A stretch of 64,000 bases of DNA, from contig NZ_QGGP01000003.1 of the NCBI RefSeq assembly GCF_003148645.1, positions 186,001 to 250,000 on the forward strand, written 5' to 3'. Below are positions 54,139-63,756 of this stretch, in pieces (position 1 is the stretch's first letter; each line of letters opens with the position of its first letter). The position numbers and the translations under genes are program-made. Under the pieces are notes generated by a model. It was not told the DNA's origin and searched no databases. It saw nothing but the letters and a program-made list of their open reading frames with translations. Origin of the DNA: Xanthomarina spongicola (GTDB lineage Bacteria > Bacteroidota > Bacteroidia > Flavobacteriales > Flavobacteriaceae).

Positions 54139-56667
54139 TTAGAAAGGGTAATTGATACCTATGTTATAAACAGCGTTTGCAAAATTATAGTCTTTAAACC
54201 ATCTGTCGCCAGATGGATAGGATGGATCGTATGTTTTAAAGCCTATATCGAAACGAAAAACGGCAAAACCAAAATCGTATCTCAATCCAAAACCAGAGCC
54301 AATGGCAATGTCTCCTAATGAAGAGAAATTAGTAAATGTGGCACGATTATCTGTAACATCGTCAAACACATTCCAGATGTTTCCAGTATCTATAAAAAGA
54401 GCTCCATTAAATTTTTCGAAGATGTTAAATCTATGCTCAATATTAAAAGCTAATTTAAGGTTGGCTTCATTAAACTCGTCGTTACTATCAAGACTTCCTG
54501 GTCCAAGACTATATGCTGTCCAGGCTCGATTGTCGTTTGTACCACCAGCAAAGAAACTTTTAGAGAAGGGAATGTTTGTTGAGTTTCCGTAAGGGATAGC
54601 AATACCTACAAAACTTCTAATAGCCAAAACATTCTTCCTGCTTAAATCCCAGTGTTTTATATAATCAAATTCTGTTTTAACATATTGCGAATAAGCAACG
54701 TTAAGAATTTCGTATTGACCTGCATCATTTTTCTGAAGATTTCCAATTTTTGAGATTGCTGAAAATAAGTTTCCTGCTAATTCTACTTTAAATCTAAAGA
54801 TGGAGAAGGTTTCATCGTATAAATTTTCTCGATTGTCTCTGGTGTAATTAAAGTTTGAAGCAAAAATTAAATTATTTTCTGTAAGTCTAATTTTTCTTTC
54901 ATTTATGTTTGAAACTGTATCGTAATCTGGATCTTCTGGCTCTAATGATGTGTTTCCAGATAAAACATCGTTAATAAACATATCTGTTTGGTCTGGATAC
55001 GTTAAATCTTCGCCATTGTTATAATCTATTTCTTGAGAAATTTCGTTTAATGAATCGTATGAATTACCATAGACACCAAAATAATTATCTGGATTTAAAT
55101 TTCTTATATATTGAATATTAAATAAATCTAATCTATTGGTCACTAATTTTGAAGCATACCATTTGTAATTAAAGATTGCAGAAACCGTTTGTTTATCTAA
55201 ACCAACATTGGTTTGACTAGATGTAGCAATAGAAATTCTTGTGCTAGGGAACATGGTTTTTGGAATAACTCTTTCTGTATTAAAAGGAAAAAATAACCTT
55301 GGAATAGTTAGTTTTAAATCGACACCAAGTTCATTAATATCAAAAAACGGATCGCTTTCATCTCCACCATCTTTTGAGGCACCTATTAAACCAAAAGCAG
55401 ATAACTCTAACGTTTCGGCTCCTCTAAAAACATTTCTCATTAACAGGCTTGGATTAAATGAAAGACCTACAGATTGAATGTTGCTTTGTGATACTTCTGC
55501 GCTAAAATTCAGGCCAAACTTTTTTAATGGTGTTAATAAAACATTTGCTGTTAATGTTGTGTCTGGATTTTCTATATACTCAATACTAGGATGCTTAAAA
55601 GTTTGTAAGTTATTTATGTGTCTAAATGTATTTGACCTGTCTTTGTCTCTAAAAACTTTATTTGGTGTTATAAAAATAGCATCAGTAAGTGCTTTGGGTT
55701 TAAAACGCATTTTTCCAATACTATATAAATTAAAGCCTTTATACACTAAAGAATCTGATGAGTCTGTGTTTCTGTTTTCATAAGAATAGTCTGTAATAAT
55801 ATTAACCTCTTTTACTTTGTATATATTAAATGGTTGCCTTAAAACAGTATCTTCTGTTCTAATAGCTCTATTTAGTATTTGTAATTCGACATTAACTTTT
55901 TTATTAGTTTTTACTGTATCCATTTCAAAATAAATATAGTCTTGACTGAAATGATAAACTCCAGAATTTCTTAATTCTGAGGTAATACGTTCTTTTTCTA
56001 AGTTAAAAGTTTGTGTTCTGTATTGTTTGTTAGGTTTTATAAAAGATTTGTTTTCAGTAAATTTATAAAGAGAATCTACTACTGGAGACGCTATTTTAGT
56101 AGAAATAGAATCAATTATATATGGCTCGCCAGTTTCTACATAATAATCGATTGTAGCCGTTTTGTTATCTAATTTATTTGTTTTTGATGAGGTTTTAACA
56201 TTAAACCAACCATTGTTAAAATAATATTTTTCTAATTGGTTTTCAGACTTCTGAGTTTTTACGTCTTTAACAATAATAGGAGCTTCACCTGTTTTCTTTA
56301 ACCAATTGTTAAAGCCAACTCGAGCTTGAATATACCTTTCTAATTGTTTTTTAGATAAAAAGCTTTCAACTCTATTTCTACGTTTAGACTTGGAGTCTAA
56401 TTTTCCGTTAATTATTGAGTCTATATTTGGTCTTGCTGTATTATAAATGTAAAGTCTTAAAGGAATTGAAACTGCTTTTTTATTTCTTTGCTGAAAAAGG
56501 AGATTGTTTATTCGTTCTGATTTGTTTTTTTTATCATTTACGTAAATGGTATTTTCAACAAGTAAATGTTCGTTTTCAGGAACTCTTTTTACAGAATTAC
56601 AAGAATATAAAAAACCTGTAAATACAATAATTAATACTATTTTTGAGAAATGTAGTTTCAAATACAA
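54139..56667 (-). CDS. tamL: TamL, BamA-family outer membrane lipoprotein
   Basis: An 842-residue outer membrane assembly protein of the BamA/TamA superfamily. It begins with a lipoprotein signal (YSCNSVKRVPENEHLL), the mark of Bacteroidota TamL, which unlike proteobacterial TamA is lipidated. POTRA-like modules span about residues 40-400, and the C-terminal bacterial surface antigen barrel (about 400-842) contains SKSFFAGGTNDNRAW near 690, the family's lid-lock segment, and ends in an aromatic (YPF). It is expected to work with a TamB partner encoded elsewhere. Confidence 0.92.
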   Translation of the reverse strand: MYLKLHFSKIVLIIVFTGFLYSCNSVKRVPENEHLLVENTIYVNDKKNKSERINNLLFQQRNKKAVSIPLRLYIYNTARPNIDSIINGKLDSKSKRRNRVESFLSKKQLERYIQARVGFNNWLKKTGEAPIIVKDVKTQKSENQLEKYYFNNGWFNVKTSSKTNKLDNKTATIDYYVETGEPYIIDSISTKIASPVVDSLYKFTENKSFIKPNKQYRTQTFNLEKERITSELRNSGVYHFSQDYIYFEMDTVKTNKKVNVELQILNRAIRTEDTVLRQPFNIYKVKEVNIITDYSYENRNTDSSDSLVYKGFNLYSIGKMRFKPKALTDAIFITPNKVFRDKDRSNTFRHINNLQTFKHPSIEYIENPDTTLTANVLLTPLKKFGLNFSAEVSQSNIQSVGLSFNPSLLMRNVFRGAETLELSAFGLIGASKDGGDESDPFFDINELGVDLKLTIPRLFFPFNTERVIPKTMFPSTRISIATSSQTNVGLDKQTVSAIFNYKWYASKLVTNRLDLFNIQYIRNLNPDNYFGVYGNSYDSLNEISQEIDYNNGEDLTYPDQTDMFINDVLSGNTSLEPEDPDYDTVSNINERKIRLTENNLIFASNFNYTRDNRENLYDETFSIFRFKVELAGNLFSAISKIGNLQKNDAGQYEILNVAYSQYVKTEFDYIKHWDLSRKNVLAIRSFVGIAIPYGNSTNIPFSKSFFAGGTNDNRAWTAYSLGPGSLDSNDEFNEANLKLAFNIEHRFNIFEKFNGALFIDTGNIWNVFDDVTDNRATFTNFSSLGDIAIGSGFGLRYDFGFAVFRFDIGFKTYDPSYPSGDRWFKDYNFANAVYNIGINYPF

Positions 56668-56796
56668 ATAAAATTAACTAGTAATAAAAGAGTTGTTGTT
56701 TGTAAATAGTAATTAATGCTTTATATTTTATTAATTACTTCATTTAAACTCAAAAATACACTATTTCCGTTGAAAAATATATTTAAATAAGTTTGA

Positions 56797-57516
56797 ATGT
56801 TATCTAAAAATCAAATAAAATTAATAAGTAGTTTAAAACAAAAAAAATATAGACTTCAACATAATTTATTTGTTGTTGAAGGTGTTAAAACTATTAATGA
56901 ATTAATAGTTTCTAAATTTAATTTACATCAACTATTTACTATTGAGTCATTCAAAATTGATGCCAATCTTGAAACAATAATTACAGAAGCAGAATTAAAA
57001 AAGATTAGCTTTTTATCAACGCCTAATAAGGCTTTGGCGCTTTTTAAAATACCAGAATCTAAACAAATACAATTTAATCAATTAATAGTTGCTTTAGATA
57101 ATGTTCGCGATCCAGGAAATTTAGGAACTATTATAAGGCTTTGCGATTGGTTTGGAATTAAAGACTTGGTTTGTAATATAGAGACTGTAGATTGTTATAA
57201 TCCTAAAGTTATACAAGCTACAATGGGTTCTATAAGTAGAGTAAATATTACTTATTTAGATTTGAAAGGATTTATTAAAGATGCAAATACTAGATCTTTT
57301 GGAACATTTATGGATGGAGAAAATGTATATAAAATGAAACTACCTTCTGAGGGTATTTTAATTTTAGGCAATGAAGCTAATGGTATTTCAAAAGATATAG
57401 AAAAACTAGTTTCCAAAAAAATTGCTATTCCACGTTTTGGAAATGTTCAAGCAACAGAAAGCTTAAATGTAGCAACTGCAACAGCTATATTGTTAAGTGA
57501 ATTCCGTAGGAGTTAG
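56797..57516 (+). CDS. TrmH/SpoU-family RNA 2'-O-methyltransferase
   Basis: A 239-residue SPOUT-class enzyme. The N-terminal substrate-binding part (about 1-90; QKKYRLQHNLFVVEG) is followed by the knotted catalytic domain with the three SpoU motifs: DNVRDPGNLGTIIRLCDWFG (about 107), LILGNEANGIS (about 188) and IPRFGNVQATESLNVATATAILL (about 210). The target (rRNA or tRNA) cannot be read from the sequence. It is a single gene facing porT. Confidence 0.93.
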   Translation: MLSKNQIKLISSLKQKKYRLQHNLFVVEGVKTINELIVSKFNLHQLFTIESFKIDANLETIITEAELKKISFLSTPNKALALFKIPESKQIQFNQLIVALDNVRDPGNLGTIIRLCDWFGIKDLVCNIETVDCYNPKVIQATMGSISRVNITYLDLKGFIKDANTRSFGTFMDGENVYKMKLPSEGILILGNEANGISKDIEKLVSKKIAIPRFGNVQATESLNVATATAILLSEFRRS

Positions 57517-57547
57517 TTGTAATGTGTTGTTCGTTGTAAAGTTGTTT

Positions 57548-57594
57548 GTTGTTAAGTCGTGTCAAATCAACTTAACGACCCACAACTACACGAC
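57548..57594. repeat. Nested inverted repeat between RNA methyltransferase and porT
   Basis: GTTGTTAAGT (57548-57557) can pair with ACTTAACGAC (57570-57579), and overlapping it GTCGTGT (57556-57562) can pair with ACACGAC (57588-57594). The surrounding 85 bp are rich in GTTGT/ACGAC units. It may be a terminator-like or dispersed element; no T-run follows. Confidence 0.45.
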
Positions 57595-57600
57595 ATACAG

Positions 57601-58314
57601 TTATTGAAACGTTAAGTTAATAAACACACCTCGAGATTTCATTGTGTCTATATTTCCAGTCCATGGACTGTTTGGGTCTGCATCTCTAACAAGTTCATCG
57701 TTTAAAGCAAATACACCTCTAATAGATGGTGTAAACTTAAAATAGTATAAGTAAAAATCTATACCAAACCCAAGTTCATAGAAATACATGCTTTTCTTTG
57801 TTCTAAATTGCCCAGCGCTATTATCATCAGGATTGTCCTGATTACTAGATAAATTTAAAGCAGTAGATAATCCACCAACAATAAAAGGTTTAAAATTGTT
57901 TAACCTTTTAGTAGAAAATTTTAGCAATAATGGAACATAGATATAAGTCGATTTAACTTCTCTTTCTAAATCTGAACTAGTATATTCCATTCCCTGAAAA
58001 TAACTTTCGTCGTATTCAAGATTTCTGGTTGTAATAGATAAACCAGGTTCTAGTCTTAAGTCTAAGTAATCGTTTATACGCATATTTCCAACTAGACCGA
58101 CATTAAATCCAGTTGTTTTTTTAACTAGTATATCTGGTTTGTCTTTCAAATAATCAAAATTATAATCCCAACTATTAAACCCTATATAGTAGCCATAACT
58201 TAAAAAAGTTTTATCAACATTTTCATCATTTAACACTTTTTCTTTACTAAACAGTTGAGCAGATGCAGGCTGATAAATAAATAAAAAAGCTATTAGAAAA
58301 AAAAGGTTCTTCAT
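57601..58314 (-). CDS. porT: Type IX secretion system protein PorT
   Basis: PorT (SprT in gliding species) is an outer membrane barrel-like protein needed for type IX secretion, through which Bacteroidota export adhesins and enzymes. The start is the ATG at 58314, giving MKNLFFLIAFLF and a Sec signal peptide cut near SAQ; an upstream ATG at 58353 would overlap ubiE and lacks a signal. The 237-residue protein is rich in beta strands (YVPLLLKFSTKR, PFIVGGLSTALN, FELGFGIDFYLYY-like) and ends in Phe-Gln. The ubiE-porT order is common in Flavobacteriaceae and supports the call. Confidence 0.85.
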   Translation of the reverse strand: MKNLFFLIAFLFIYQPASAQLFSKEKVLNDENVDKTFLSYGYYIGFNSWDYNFDYLKDKPDILVKKTTGFNVGLVGNMRINDYLDLRLEPGLSITTRNLEYDESYFQGMEYTSSDLEREVKSTYIYVPLLLKFSTKRLNNFKPFIVGGLSTALNLSSNQDNPDDNSAGQFRTKKSMYFYELGFGIDFYLYYFKFTPSIRGVFALNDELVRDADPNSPWTGNIDTMKSRGVFINLTFQ

Positions 58315-58318
58315 ATTA

Positions 58319-59044
58319 TTATTTTGATGAGGTATATATGGTTGCCACTCCAAATGTTTGTGGTTTGTTTATAACATTTATAAACCCAGTTTTACGTAAA
58401 ATATTGTTTAAATTTTCTCCATAAGGAAAAACTGAAGCCGAATCGCTTAAATACTTATAAGCACTTCGGTCTTTTGAAAATAGTTTTCCAATTACAGGTA
58501 AGATATGTCTTGAATACAAATTATAACCTTGTTTAAAGGGAGTTTTTGTTGGAACCGAAGTTTCTAAAATTACAAAAACACCATTTGGTTTTAGAACACG
58601 ATGTATTTCTGATAATCCTTTTTCTAGAGTTTCAAAATTTCTAATACCAAAACCAACTGTAATAGCATCGAAAGAGTTGTTTTCAAAAGGTAAATTTTCA
58701 GAATCACCTACTACCATTTCAATTCTGTTTTGTAGTCCTTTTTTTAAAACTTTTTGTTTCCCAACATTTAGCATGCCTTCACTAATGTCTAAGCCTACAA
58801 TTTTTTCAGCATTTGTTTCAGCCAAATTTATGGCCATATCTCCAGTTCCAGTAGCAATATCAAGAATGACTTTAGATTGAGAGTTAGCAACAATTTCTAC
58901 AACTTTTTTTCTCCATTTAACATCTATACCAAAAGAAATTACACGATTTAATCCATCGTATTCTTTAGAAATAGCATCAAACATTTTGGTTACTTGCTCC
59001 TTCTTTCCTAAATCACTATTTTTATAAGGCTTTACTTTTGTCAA
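58319..59044 (-). CDS. ubiE: Demethylmenaquinone methyltransferase UbiE/MenG
   Basis: This SAM-dependent enzyme carries out the last step of menaquinone synthesis; Flavobacteria use menaquinone, so the MenG role is the likely one. The 241-residue protein has [25 protein letters not shown] at the start (in two segments), the SAM motif [12 protein letters not shown] (about 60) and the [25 protein letters not shown] segment (about 130, family signature). porT begins 4 bp after its stop. Confidence 0.95.
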   Translation of the reverse strand: MTKVKPYKNSDLGKKEQVTKMFDAISKEYDGLNRVISFGIDVKWRKKVVEIVANSQSKVILDIATGTGDMAINLAETNAEKIVGLDISEGMLNVGKQKVLKKGLQNRIEMVVGDSENLPFENNSFDAITVGFGIRNFETLEKGLSEIHRVLKPNGVFVILETSVPTKTPFKQGYNLYSRHILPVIGKLFSKDRSAYKYLSDSASVFPYGENLNNILRKTGFINVINKPQTFGVATIYTSSK

Positions 59045-59058
59045 GGTAATTTTTTTGC

Positions 59059-59066
59059 CAAATATA
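59059..59066 (-). promoter_or_regulatory. -7 promoter element of ubiE-porT
   Basis: The minus strand reads TATATTTG, 14 bp before the ubiE ATG, giving a very short leader. It faces the trkA promoter at 59146-59153 in a 133-bp divergent region. Confidence 0.5.
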
Positions 59067-59145
59067 AACTTTTATAGGAGCATTTAATAACTTCAAATCA
59101 AATAATTATAATTCTAGAAATTTTACTAATCTATCAATTTTGCAG

Positions 59146-59153
59146 TATATTTG
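59146..59153 (+). promoter_or_regulatory. -7 promoter element of trkA-trkH
   Basis: TATATTTG, an exact TAnnTTTG match, ends 24 bp before the trkA ATG. The -33 region reads TTTTAC, a weak match. Confidence 0.5.
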
Positions 59154-59177
59154 CCTTACTTTATTATTAAATAACAC

Positions 59178-60527
59178 ATGAAAATAATTATTGCTGGAGC
59201 TGGTGAAGTTGGATTTCATTTAGCAAAATTATTGTCTTACGAGTCTCAAGAAATTACCTTAATAGATACAAATAAAGATAGTTTAACTTATGCAGACAAT
59301 CATTTAGATATAAAAGTTATTAAAGGAGATGCAACTTCTATAGCTATATTAAAAGAAGCTAAAATAGAAACGAGTGATTTGTTAATTGCAGTTACATCAT
59401 CCGAAACAACAAACATTACAGTTTGTGTATTATCTAAACAACTAGGTGCAAATAGAACTATAGCCAGGATTTCTAATACAGAATTAATAACTCATAAAGA
59501 CGAATTAGGTTTTACTAAATTAGGTATCGATGAGCTTATTTCACCTGAATCTTTAGCTGCTTCAGAAATTGAACTTTTACTTAATCAATCTGCTTTTAAT
59601 GATAGCTACGAATTTGAAGGTGGTGCTTTAACAATGGTTAGTTTGAGTCTTTCAAGAACTGCTTTATTTGTAGGTAAAACAGTAAAAGAAGCTGCAAAAA
59701 TATTCCCAGAAATACATTTTGTACCAATTGCTATTCAACGTTTTGGAACGCAATATACCATTATCCCAAGAGGCGACACGCAATTTAAAGAAGGTGACAA
59801 TGTGGTTTTTATAACTTCTGAAGGTGGAGGACAAGAGCTTTGTACACTTACGGGAAAAATAAACACTGAAATTAGAAACGTCATGATTCTTGGTGGAAGT
59901 AAAATTGGGTATAAAACTGCTCGAGATTTAAGTAAGGTTTACTCTAACATTAAACTTATTGAAAAAGATAAAGAACGAGCTTTTGATTTAGCAGACGAGC
60001 TATCTGATGTTCTAGTAATAAATGGGGATGGTAGGAATGTGGATTTACTAGATGAAGAGAACTTAACAGAAATGGACGCTTTTATTGCAGTAACTGGAAA
60101 TTCTGAAACTAATATAATGTCCTGTCTAGTAGCAAAATCTAAAGGTGTTAGAAAAACCATTGCTTTAGTAGAGAATATGGATTATTTTGAACTCTCACAT
60201 TCTATAGGTATTGACACTTTAATTAATAAAAAACTTTTAGCAGCAAATAATATATTTAGATATATACGAAAAGGTGAAGTTATTGCCATGACAAGGCTAA
60301 ATAACATGAATGCCGAGTTGTTAGAATTCCAAGTAAAACCAACATCTAAAATTTGTAATAAATTAATTAAGGATGTCGATTTTCCTAGATCTGCCATTAT
60401 TGGAGGTGTAATTAGAAATGGAAATGGGCATACTGCACTTGGAGATTTTAAAATTAGTGTTGCAGATAAAGTTGTTGTCTGTTGTTTACCAAGATCTATA
60501 AAGCAAGTAGAAAAATTATTTCTATAA
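59178..60527 (+). CDS. trkA: Trk potassium uptake regulatory subunit TrkA
   Basis: TrkA is the cytoplasmic NAD(H)-binding gate of the Trk K+ transporter. The 449-residue protein is a duplication of two RCK units: RCK-N at 1-120 with IIAGAGEVGFHLAKLL, RCK-C (TrkA_C) at about 140-220, then a second RCK-N from about 232 with MILGGSKIGYKTARDL and a second TrkA_C ending at 449. Acidic residues ending the second strands (LIDTNKD and LIEKDKE) suggest NAD-type binding. trkH starts 9 bp downstream. Confidence 0.95.
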   Translation: MKIIIAGAGEVGFHLAKLLSYESQEITLIDTNKDSLTYADNHLDIKVIKGDATSIAILKEAKIETSDLLIAVTSSETTNITVCVLSKQLGANRTIARISNTELITHKDELGFTKLGIDELISPESLAASEIELLLNQSAFNDSYEFEGGALTMVSLSLSRTALFVGKTVKEAAKIFPEIHFVPIAIQRFGTQYTIIPRGDTQFKEGDNVVFITSEGGGQELCTLTGKINTEIRNVMILGGSKIGYKTARDLSKVYSNIKLIEKDKERAFDLADELSDVLVINGDGRNVDLLDEENLTEMDAFIAVTGNSETNIMSCLVAKSKGVRKTIALVENMDYFELSHSIGIDTLINKKLLAANNIFRYIRKGEVIAMTRLNNMNAELLEFQVKPTSKICNKLIKDVDFPRSAIIGGVIRNGNGHTALGDFKISVADKVVVCCLPRSIKQVEKLFL

Positions 60528-60536
60528 TTCTAAACT

Positions 60537-62030
60537 GTGAAACTTAACTATAAAATAATCTTTCATTTTTTAGGACTACTATTATTATTTAATGGTGGTT
60601 TTATGTTGCTCTCATCTTTAATCAGTTTTATTTATAAAGATGGGGTTACATCTAATCTTTTTATTTCAGGAGGTATAACTATTTTGATTGGTCTTTTAAT
60701 GATGTTTAACACCAAAGACCACAACAAAGAAATGAATAAGCGTGAAGGTTACATTGTAGTAGCTTTTGGGTGGATTATTATGGCGTTGTCAGGAACCATT
60801 CCTTATTTATTAACAGGAAGTATCACCAATTTTACAGATGCTTTTTTCGAGACCATGTCAGGTTTTACAACTACAGGTTCTTCTATTTTAAACGATATAG
60901 AAGCACTTCCAGAAGGTGTTCTGTTCTGGAGAAGTTTAACGCATTGGATTGGTGGAATGGGTATTATAGTTTTAGCTATTGCCATTTTACCTTTATTAGG
61001 TATTGGTGGTATGCAAATGTTTGCTGCCGAAGCTCCAGGTCCTAGTGCAGATAAATTGCATCCAAGAATAACAGATACAGCTAAGCGTTTATGGTTAATT
61101 TATTTTGGATATACTGTTGCAGAAACCATTTTATTAAAAGTAGCAGGTATGTCTTTTTTCGATGCTATTAATCATTCGTTGTGTACATTATCTACAGGAG
61201 GTTTTTCAACTAAAAACGCTAGTATTGCTTATTGGAATGGACAACCAATTATACAATACATTATTATTGTATTTATGTTTTTGGCTGGAACAAACTTTGT
61301 ACTTAGTTATTTTGCTTTTAAAGGAAAGGTTCAAAAAATAATAAGAGACGAAGAGTTTAAACTTTACTTTAAATTTATTGCTATTTTCACAATCATAGCA
61401 GCATTAATAATATATTTTAAAGCAGATGTTTCTGCATCTTCTATAGAGCATCCTATGGTTTGGGGGAAAGCTGAAAGTGCTTTTAGACATTCCTTATTTC
61501 AAGTTCTAGCTATTGTAACAACAACAGGATTTGTAACTGCAGATTATACCATGTGGACACCATTTTTAATGGTTTTCTTTTTTGGATTGATGTTTTTAGG
61601 AGGCTCTGCTGGAAGTACATCTGGAAGTGTTAAAGTAGTTAGGCATTTATTACTTATTAAAAATGGTTTTTTAGAATTTAAAAGAGCTTTGCATCCAAAT
61701 GCTATCTTACCAGTTAGATATAATAATAAAGCTGTAACTGGAGATATTGTATTTAATATTCTAGCCTTTTTTATATTATATATGTTATCTTTTATTGTTG
61801 GCGCCTTAGTGTTTTCTATGATGAATGTTGATTTTGAATCATCTATTGGTCTGGCTGCTTCTAGTCTTGGAAACGTTGGTCCTGCACTTGGAGATTTTGG
61901 ACCAGTTAATAATTATGCATCTCTACCAACTTTAGGGAAATGGTGGGCTTCTTTTTTAATGCTTATTGGACGATTGGAATTATTTACAGTACTCATTTTA
62001 TTAACGCCTTTCTTTTGGAGGAATAGATAA
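60537..62030 (+). CDS. trkH: Trk potassium transporter membrane subunit TrkH
   Basis: The K+-conducting membrane subunit paired with TrkA. The 497-residue protein has four pore-like repeats, each with a selectivity Gly region; MSGFTTTGSSIL (about 106), CTLSTGGFSTKNASI (about 218), TTTGFVTADY (about 325) and SSLGNVGPALG (about 440) are visible. LTHWIGGMGIIVLAIAILPLLG is the intracellular-gate region of the TrkH group (about 136-157). The start is GTG. The genes form an operon with trkA. Confidence 0.95.
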   Translation: MKLNYKIIFHFLGLLLLFNGGFMLLSSLISFIYKDGVTSNLFISGGITILIGLLMMFNTKDHNKEMNKREGYIVVAFGWIIMALSGTIPYLLTGSITNFTDAFFETMSGFTTTGSSILNDIEALPEGVLFWRSLTHWIGGMGIIVLAIAILPLLGIGGMQMFAAEAPGPSADKLHPRITDTAKRLWLIYFGYTVAETILLKVAGMSFFDAINHSLCTLSTGGFSTKNASIAYWNGQPIIQYIIIVFMFLAGTNFVLSYFAFKGKVQKIIRDEEFKLYFKFIAIFTIIAALIIYFKADVSASSIEHPMVWGKAESAFRHSLFQVLAIVTTTGFVTADYTMWTPFLMVFFFGLMFLGGSAGSTSGSVKVVRHLLLIKNGFLEFKRALHPNAILPVRYNNKAVTGDIVFNILAFFILYMLSFIVGALVFSMMNVDFESSIGLAASSLGNVGPALGDFGPVNNYASLPTLGKWWASFLMLIGRLELFTVLILLTPFFWRNR

Positions 62031-62216
62031 AATCAATTTTAAAACTGTAACATTTTGTAAGTTTTTTCGACTTATAATTAAAGCGCTTTTATAGATCGTT
62101 AACTGATGTTCTTTGAGTGTGACCTTAATACAAACTATCTTTTATATTTTATAGAATCATCATCATGAATATGATTTGTTGTACTATTTTACTCGTTTCA
62201 TTTTAAAACAATTATT

Positions 62217-62480
62217 ATGGGTGGAGAAGGATCAATGATGCATATGATACATACTTTGAGAAACAATAAAAGTATGTTGAATAAGAGAAAAGACCGTCGT
62301 GTAATTAATGGAAGTTTTTCTGGTGAAAAACTTGAATTTCAAAACACAGCAACTCATGAAGATTTAATAAAAATAAGATTAAAACTTCAAAAAGAGAGAA
62401 AGCAGAAGCTATTAAAAACAATAGTTATTTTTAGCATTTTTATGATTACATTTTTAAGTGTAATTATTTACTTCTTTTAA
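62217..62480 (+). CDS. Small tail-anchored protein, unknown function
   Basis: An 87-residue protein with a Gly/Met-rich start (MGGEGSMMHMIHTLRNNKSML), a basic middle and one hydrophobic segment at the very C-terminus (about 66-87), preceded by KLQKERKQKLLK. This is the layout of a tail-anchored inner membrane protein with its bulk in the cytoplasm. The N-terminal motif looks conserved-type, but I recognise no function. It stands alone 186 bp after trkH and ends in a terminator. Confidence 0.7.
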   Translation: MGGEGSMMHMIHTLRNNKSMLNKRKDRRVINGSFSGEKLEFQNTATHEDLIKIRLKLQKERKQKLLKTIVIFSIFMITFLSVIIYFF

Positions 62481-62486
62481 TCAAAA

Positions 62487-62510
62487 AAATCCACTAGAAA
62501 TAGTGGATTT
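62487..62510. terminator. Bidirectional intrinsic terminator
   Basis: AAATCCACTA pairs with TAGTGGATTT around a GAAA tetraloop, with an A-run before the stem, between the small protein gene and the convergent aminotransferase gene. Confidence 0.85.
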
Positions 62511-62536
62511 ATGATTTATATATAATTAGTTAAGTT

Positions 62537-63724
62537 TTAGCTAACTGCTTCCTTAATTCGTTTTATAGCTTCAATAATTTGTTCCTGACTTGCAGCATAA
62601 CTTAAGCGAATACAATTAGGATCTCCAAAGGCATCACCTGTAACTGTAGCCACAAGTGCTTCTTCTAAAAGATATAGGGAAAAATCTGTAGCGTTATTAA
62701 TGATGTTTCCTCTTAGAGTTTTTCCGAAGTAATAAGAAATATCTGGAAATACGTAAAAAGCACCTTCTGGAGTGTTGGTTTTAAAACCGTCAACTTCCGA
62801 GAGTAAATTTAATACCAAATCTCTACGAATATTAAATTCATCAATCATGAATTTTACACGACTCGGAGGTTCATTTAAAGCAGTAATAGTTGCACGTTGC
62901 GCAATACAATTAGCACCACTTGTAATTTGTCCTTGCATTTTGTTACAAGCACGTGCAATTACTTCAGGAGCTCCAATATAACCAATTCTCCAGCCTGTCA
63001 TAGCAAATGCTTTAGAGACACCATTTACAGTAACAGTTCTATCGAACATGTCATCAAATTGTGCCATACTTGCATGACCATTTTCAGTAAAGTTTATATG
63101 TTCATAAATTTCATCTGAAACCACATAGATATTTGGATATTTTTGAAGCACATCTGCCAAAGCACGTAATTCCTCAGTACTATACAATGAACCACTTGGA
63201 TTGCATGGAGAACTGTACCAAATCATTTTAGTTTTTGGTGTAATGGCAGCTTCCAGTTGTTCTGGAGTCATTTTAAAATCGTTTTCAATAGACGTTTTTA
63301 CTTCTACTGGAACACCTTCAAAAAGTTCAACAATATCTGCATAGCTTACCCAATATGGGCAAGGTAAAATAACTTCGTCTCCTTTGTTAATCATAACCGA
63401 AGCGACATTTGCTAAAGCTTGTTTGGCTCCAGTTGAAACAACAATTTGAGGTAAGGTATATGTTAGATTGTTGTCACGCTTAAATTTGGTAATAATTGCT
63501 TCTTTTAGCTCAACATAACCATCAACTGGAGAATACGAATTGTAGTTTTCATTTATGGCTTGAATAGCTGCATCTTTTATATAATCTGGTGTGTTAAAAT
63601 CTGGTTCACCCAGACTTAAGCCTATTATATCTTTTCCTTGTGCTTTAAGTTCTCTTGTCTTTGCAGCCATTGCTAATGTAGCAGAAGTAGACATGTTTAA
63701 AACTCTTTCCGAAAGTAAACTCAT
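62537..63724 (-). CDS. Aspartate-type aminotransferase, PLP-dependent class I
   Basis: A 395-residue fold-type I aminotransferase of the group often annotated as aspartate aminotransferase (Igamma subgroup). Evident are the GLSLGEPDFNTPDYI start, VSTGAKQALANV, the YSSPCNPSGSLYS segment with the PLP-binding Asn, SDEIYEHINF with the Asp that holds the pyridine nitrogen, and VNGVSKAFAMTGWRIGYIG with the Schiff-base Lys (about residue 238). The exact amino donor is not provable from sequence; aspartate or prephenate are both reported for relatives. Confidence 0.93.
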   Translation of the reverse strand: MSLLSERVLNMSTSATLAMAAKTRELKAQGKDIIGLSLGEPDFNTPDYIKDAAIQAINENYNSYSPVDGYVELKEAIITKFKRDNNLTYTLPQIVVSTGAKQALANVASVMINKGDEVILPCPYWVSYADIVELFEGVPVEVKTSIENDFKMTPEQLEAAITPKTKMIWYSSPCNPSGSLYSTEELRALADVLQKYPNIYVVSDEIYEHINFTENGHASMAQFDDMFDRTVTVNGVSKAFAMTGWRIGYIGAPEVIARACNKMQGQITSGANCIAQRATITALNEPPSRVKFMIDEFNIRRDLVLNLLSEVDGFKTNTPEGAFYVFPDISYYFGKTLRGNIINNATDFSLYLLEEALVATVTGDAFGDPNCIRLSYAASQEQIIEAIKRIKEAVS

Positions 63725-63756
63725 TGTAAAATGTTGTTAGTAGTGCTAAAATTAAA

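Noticed and set aside
58315-58353. Longer N-terminus for porT
   Set aside because: It would overlap ubiE and place a non-signal stretch before a clear Sec signal peptide.
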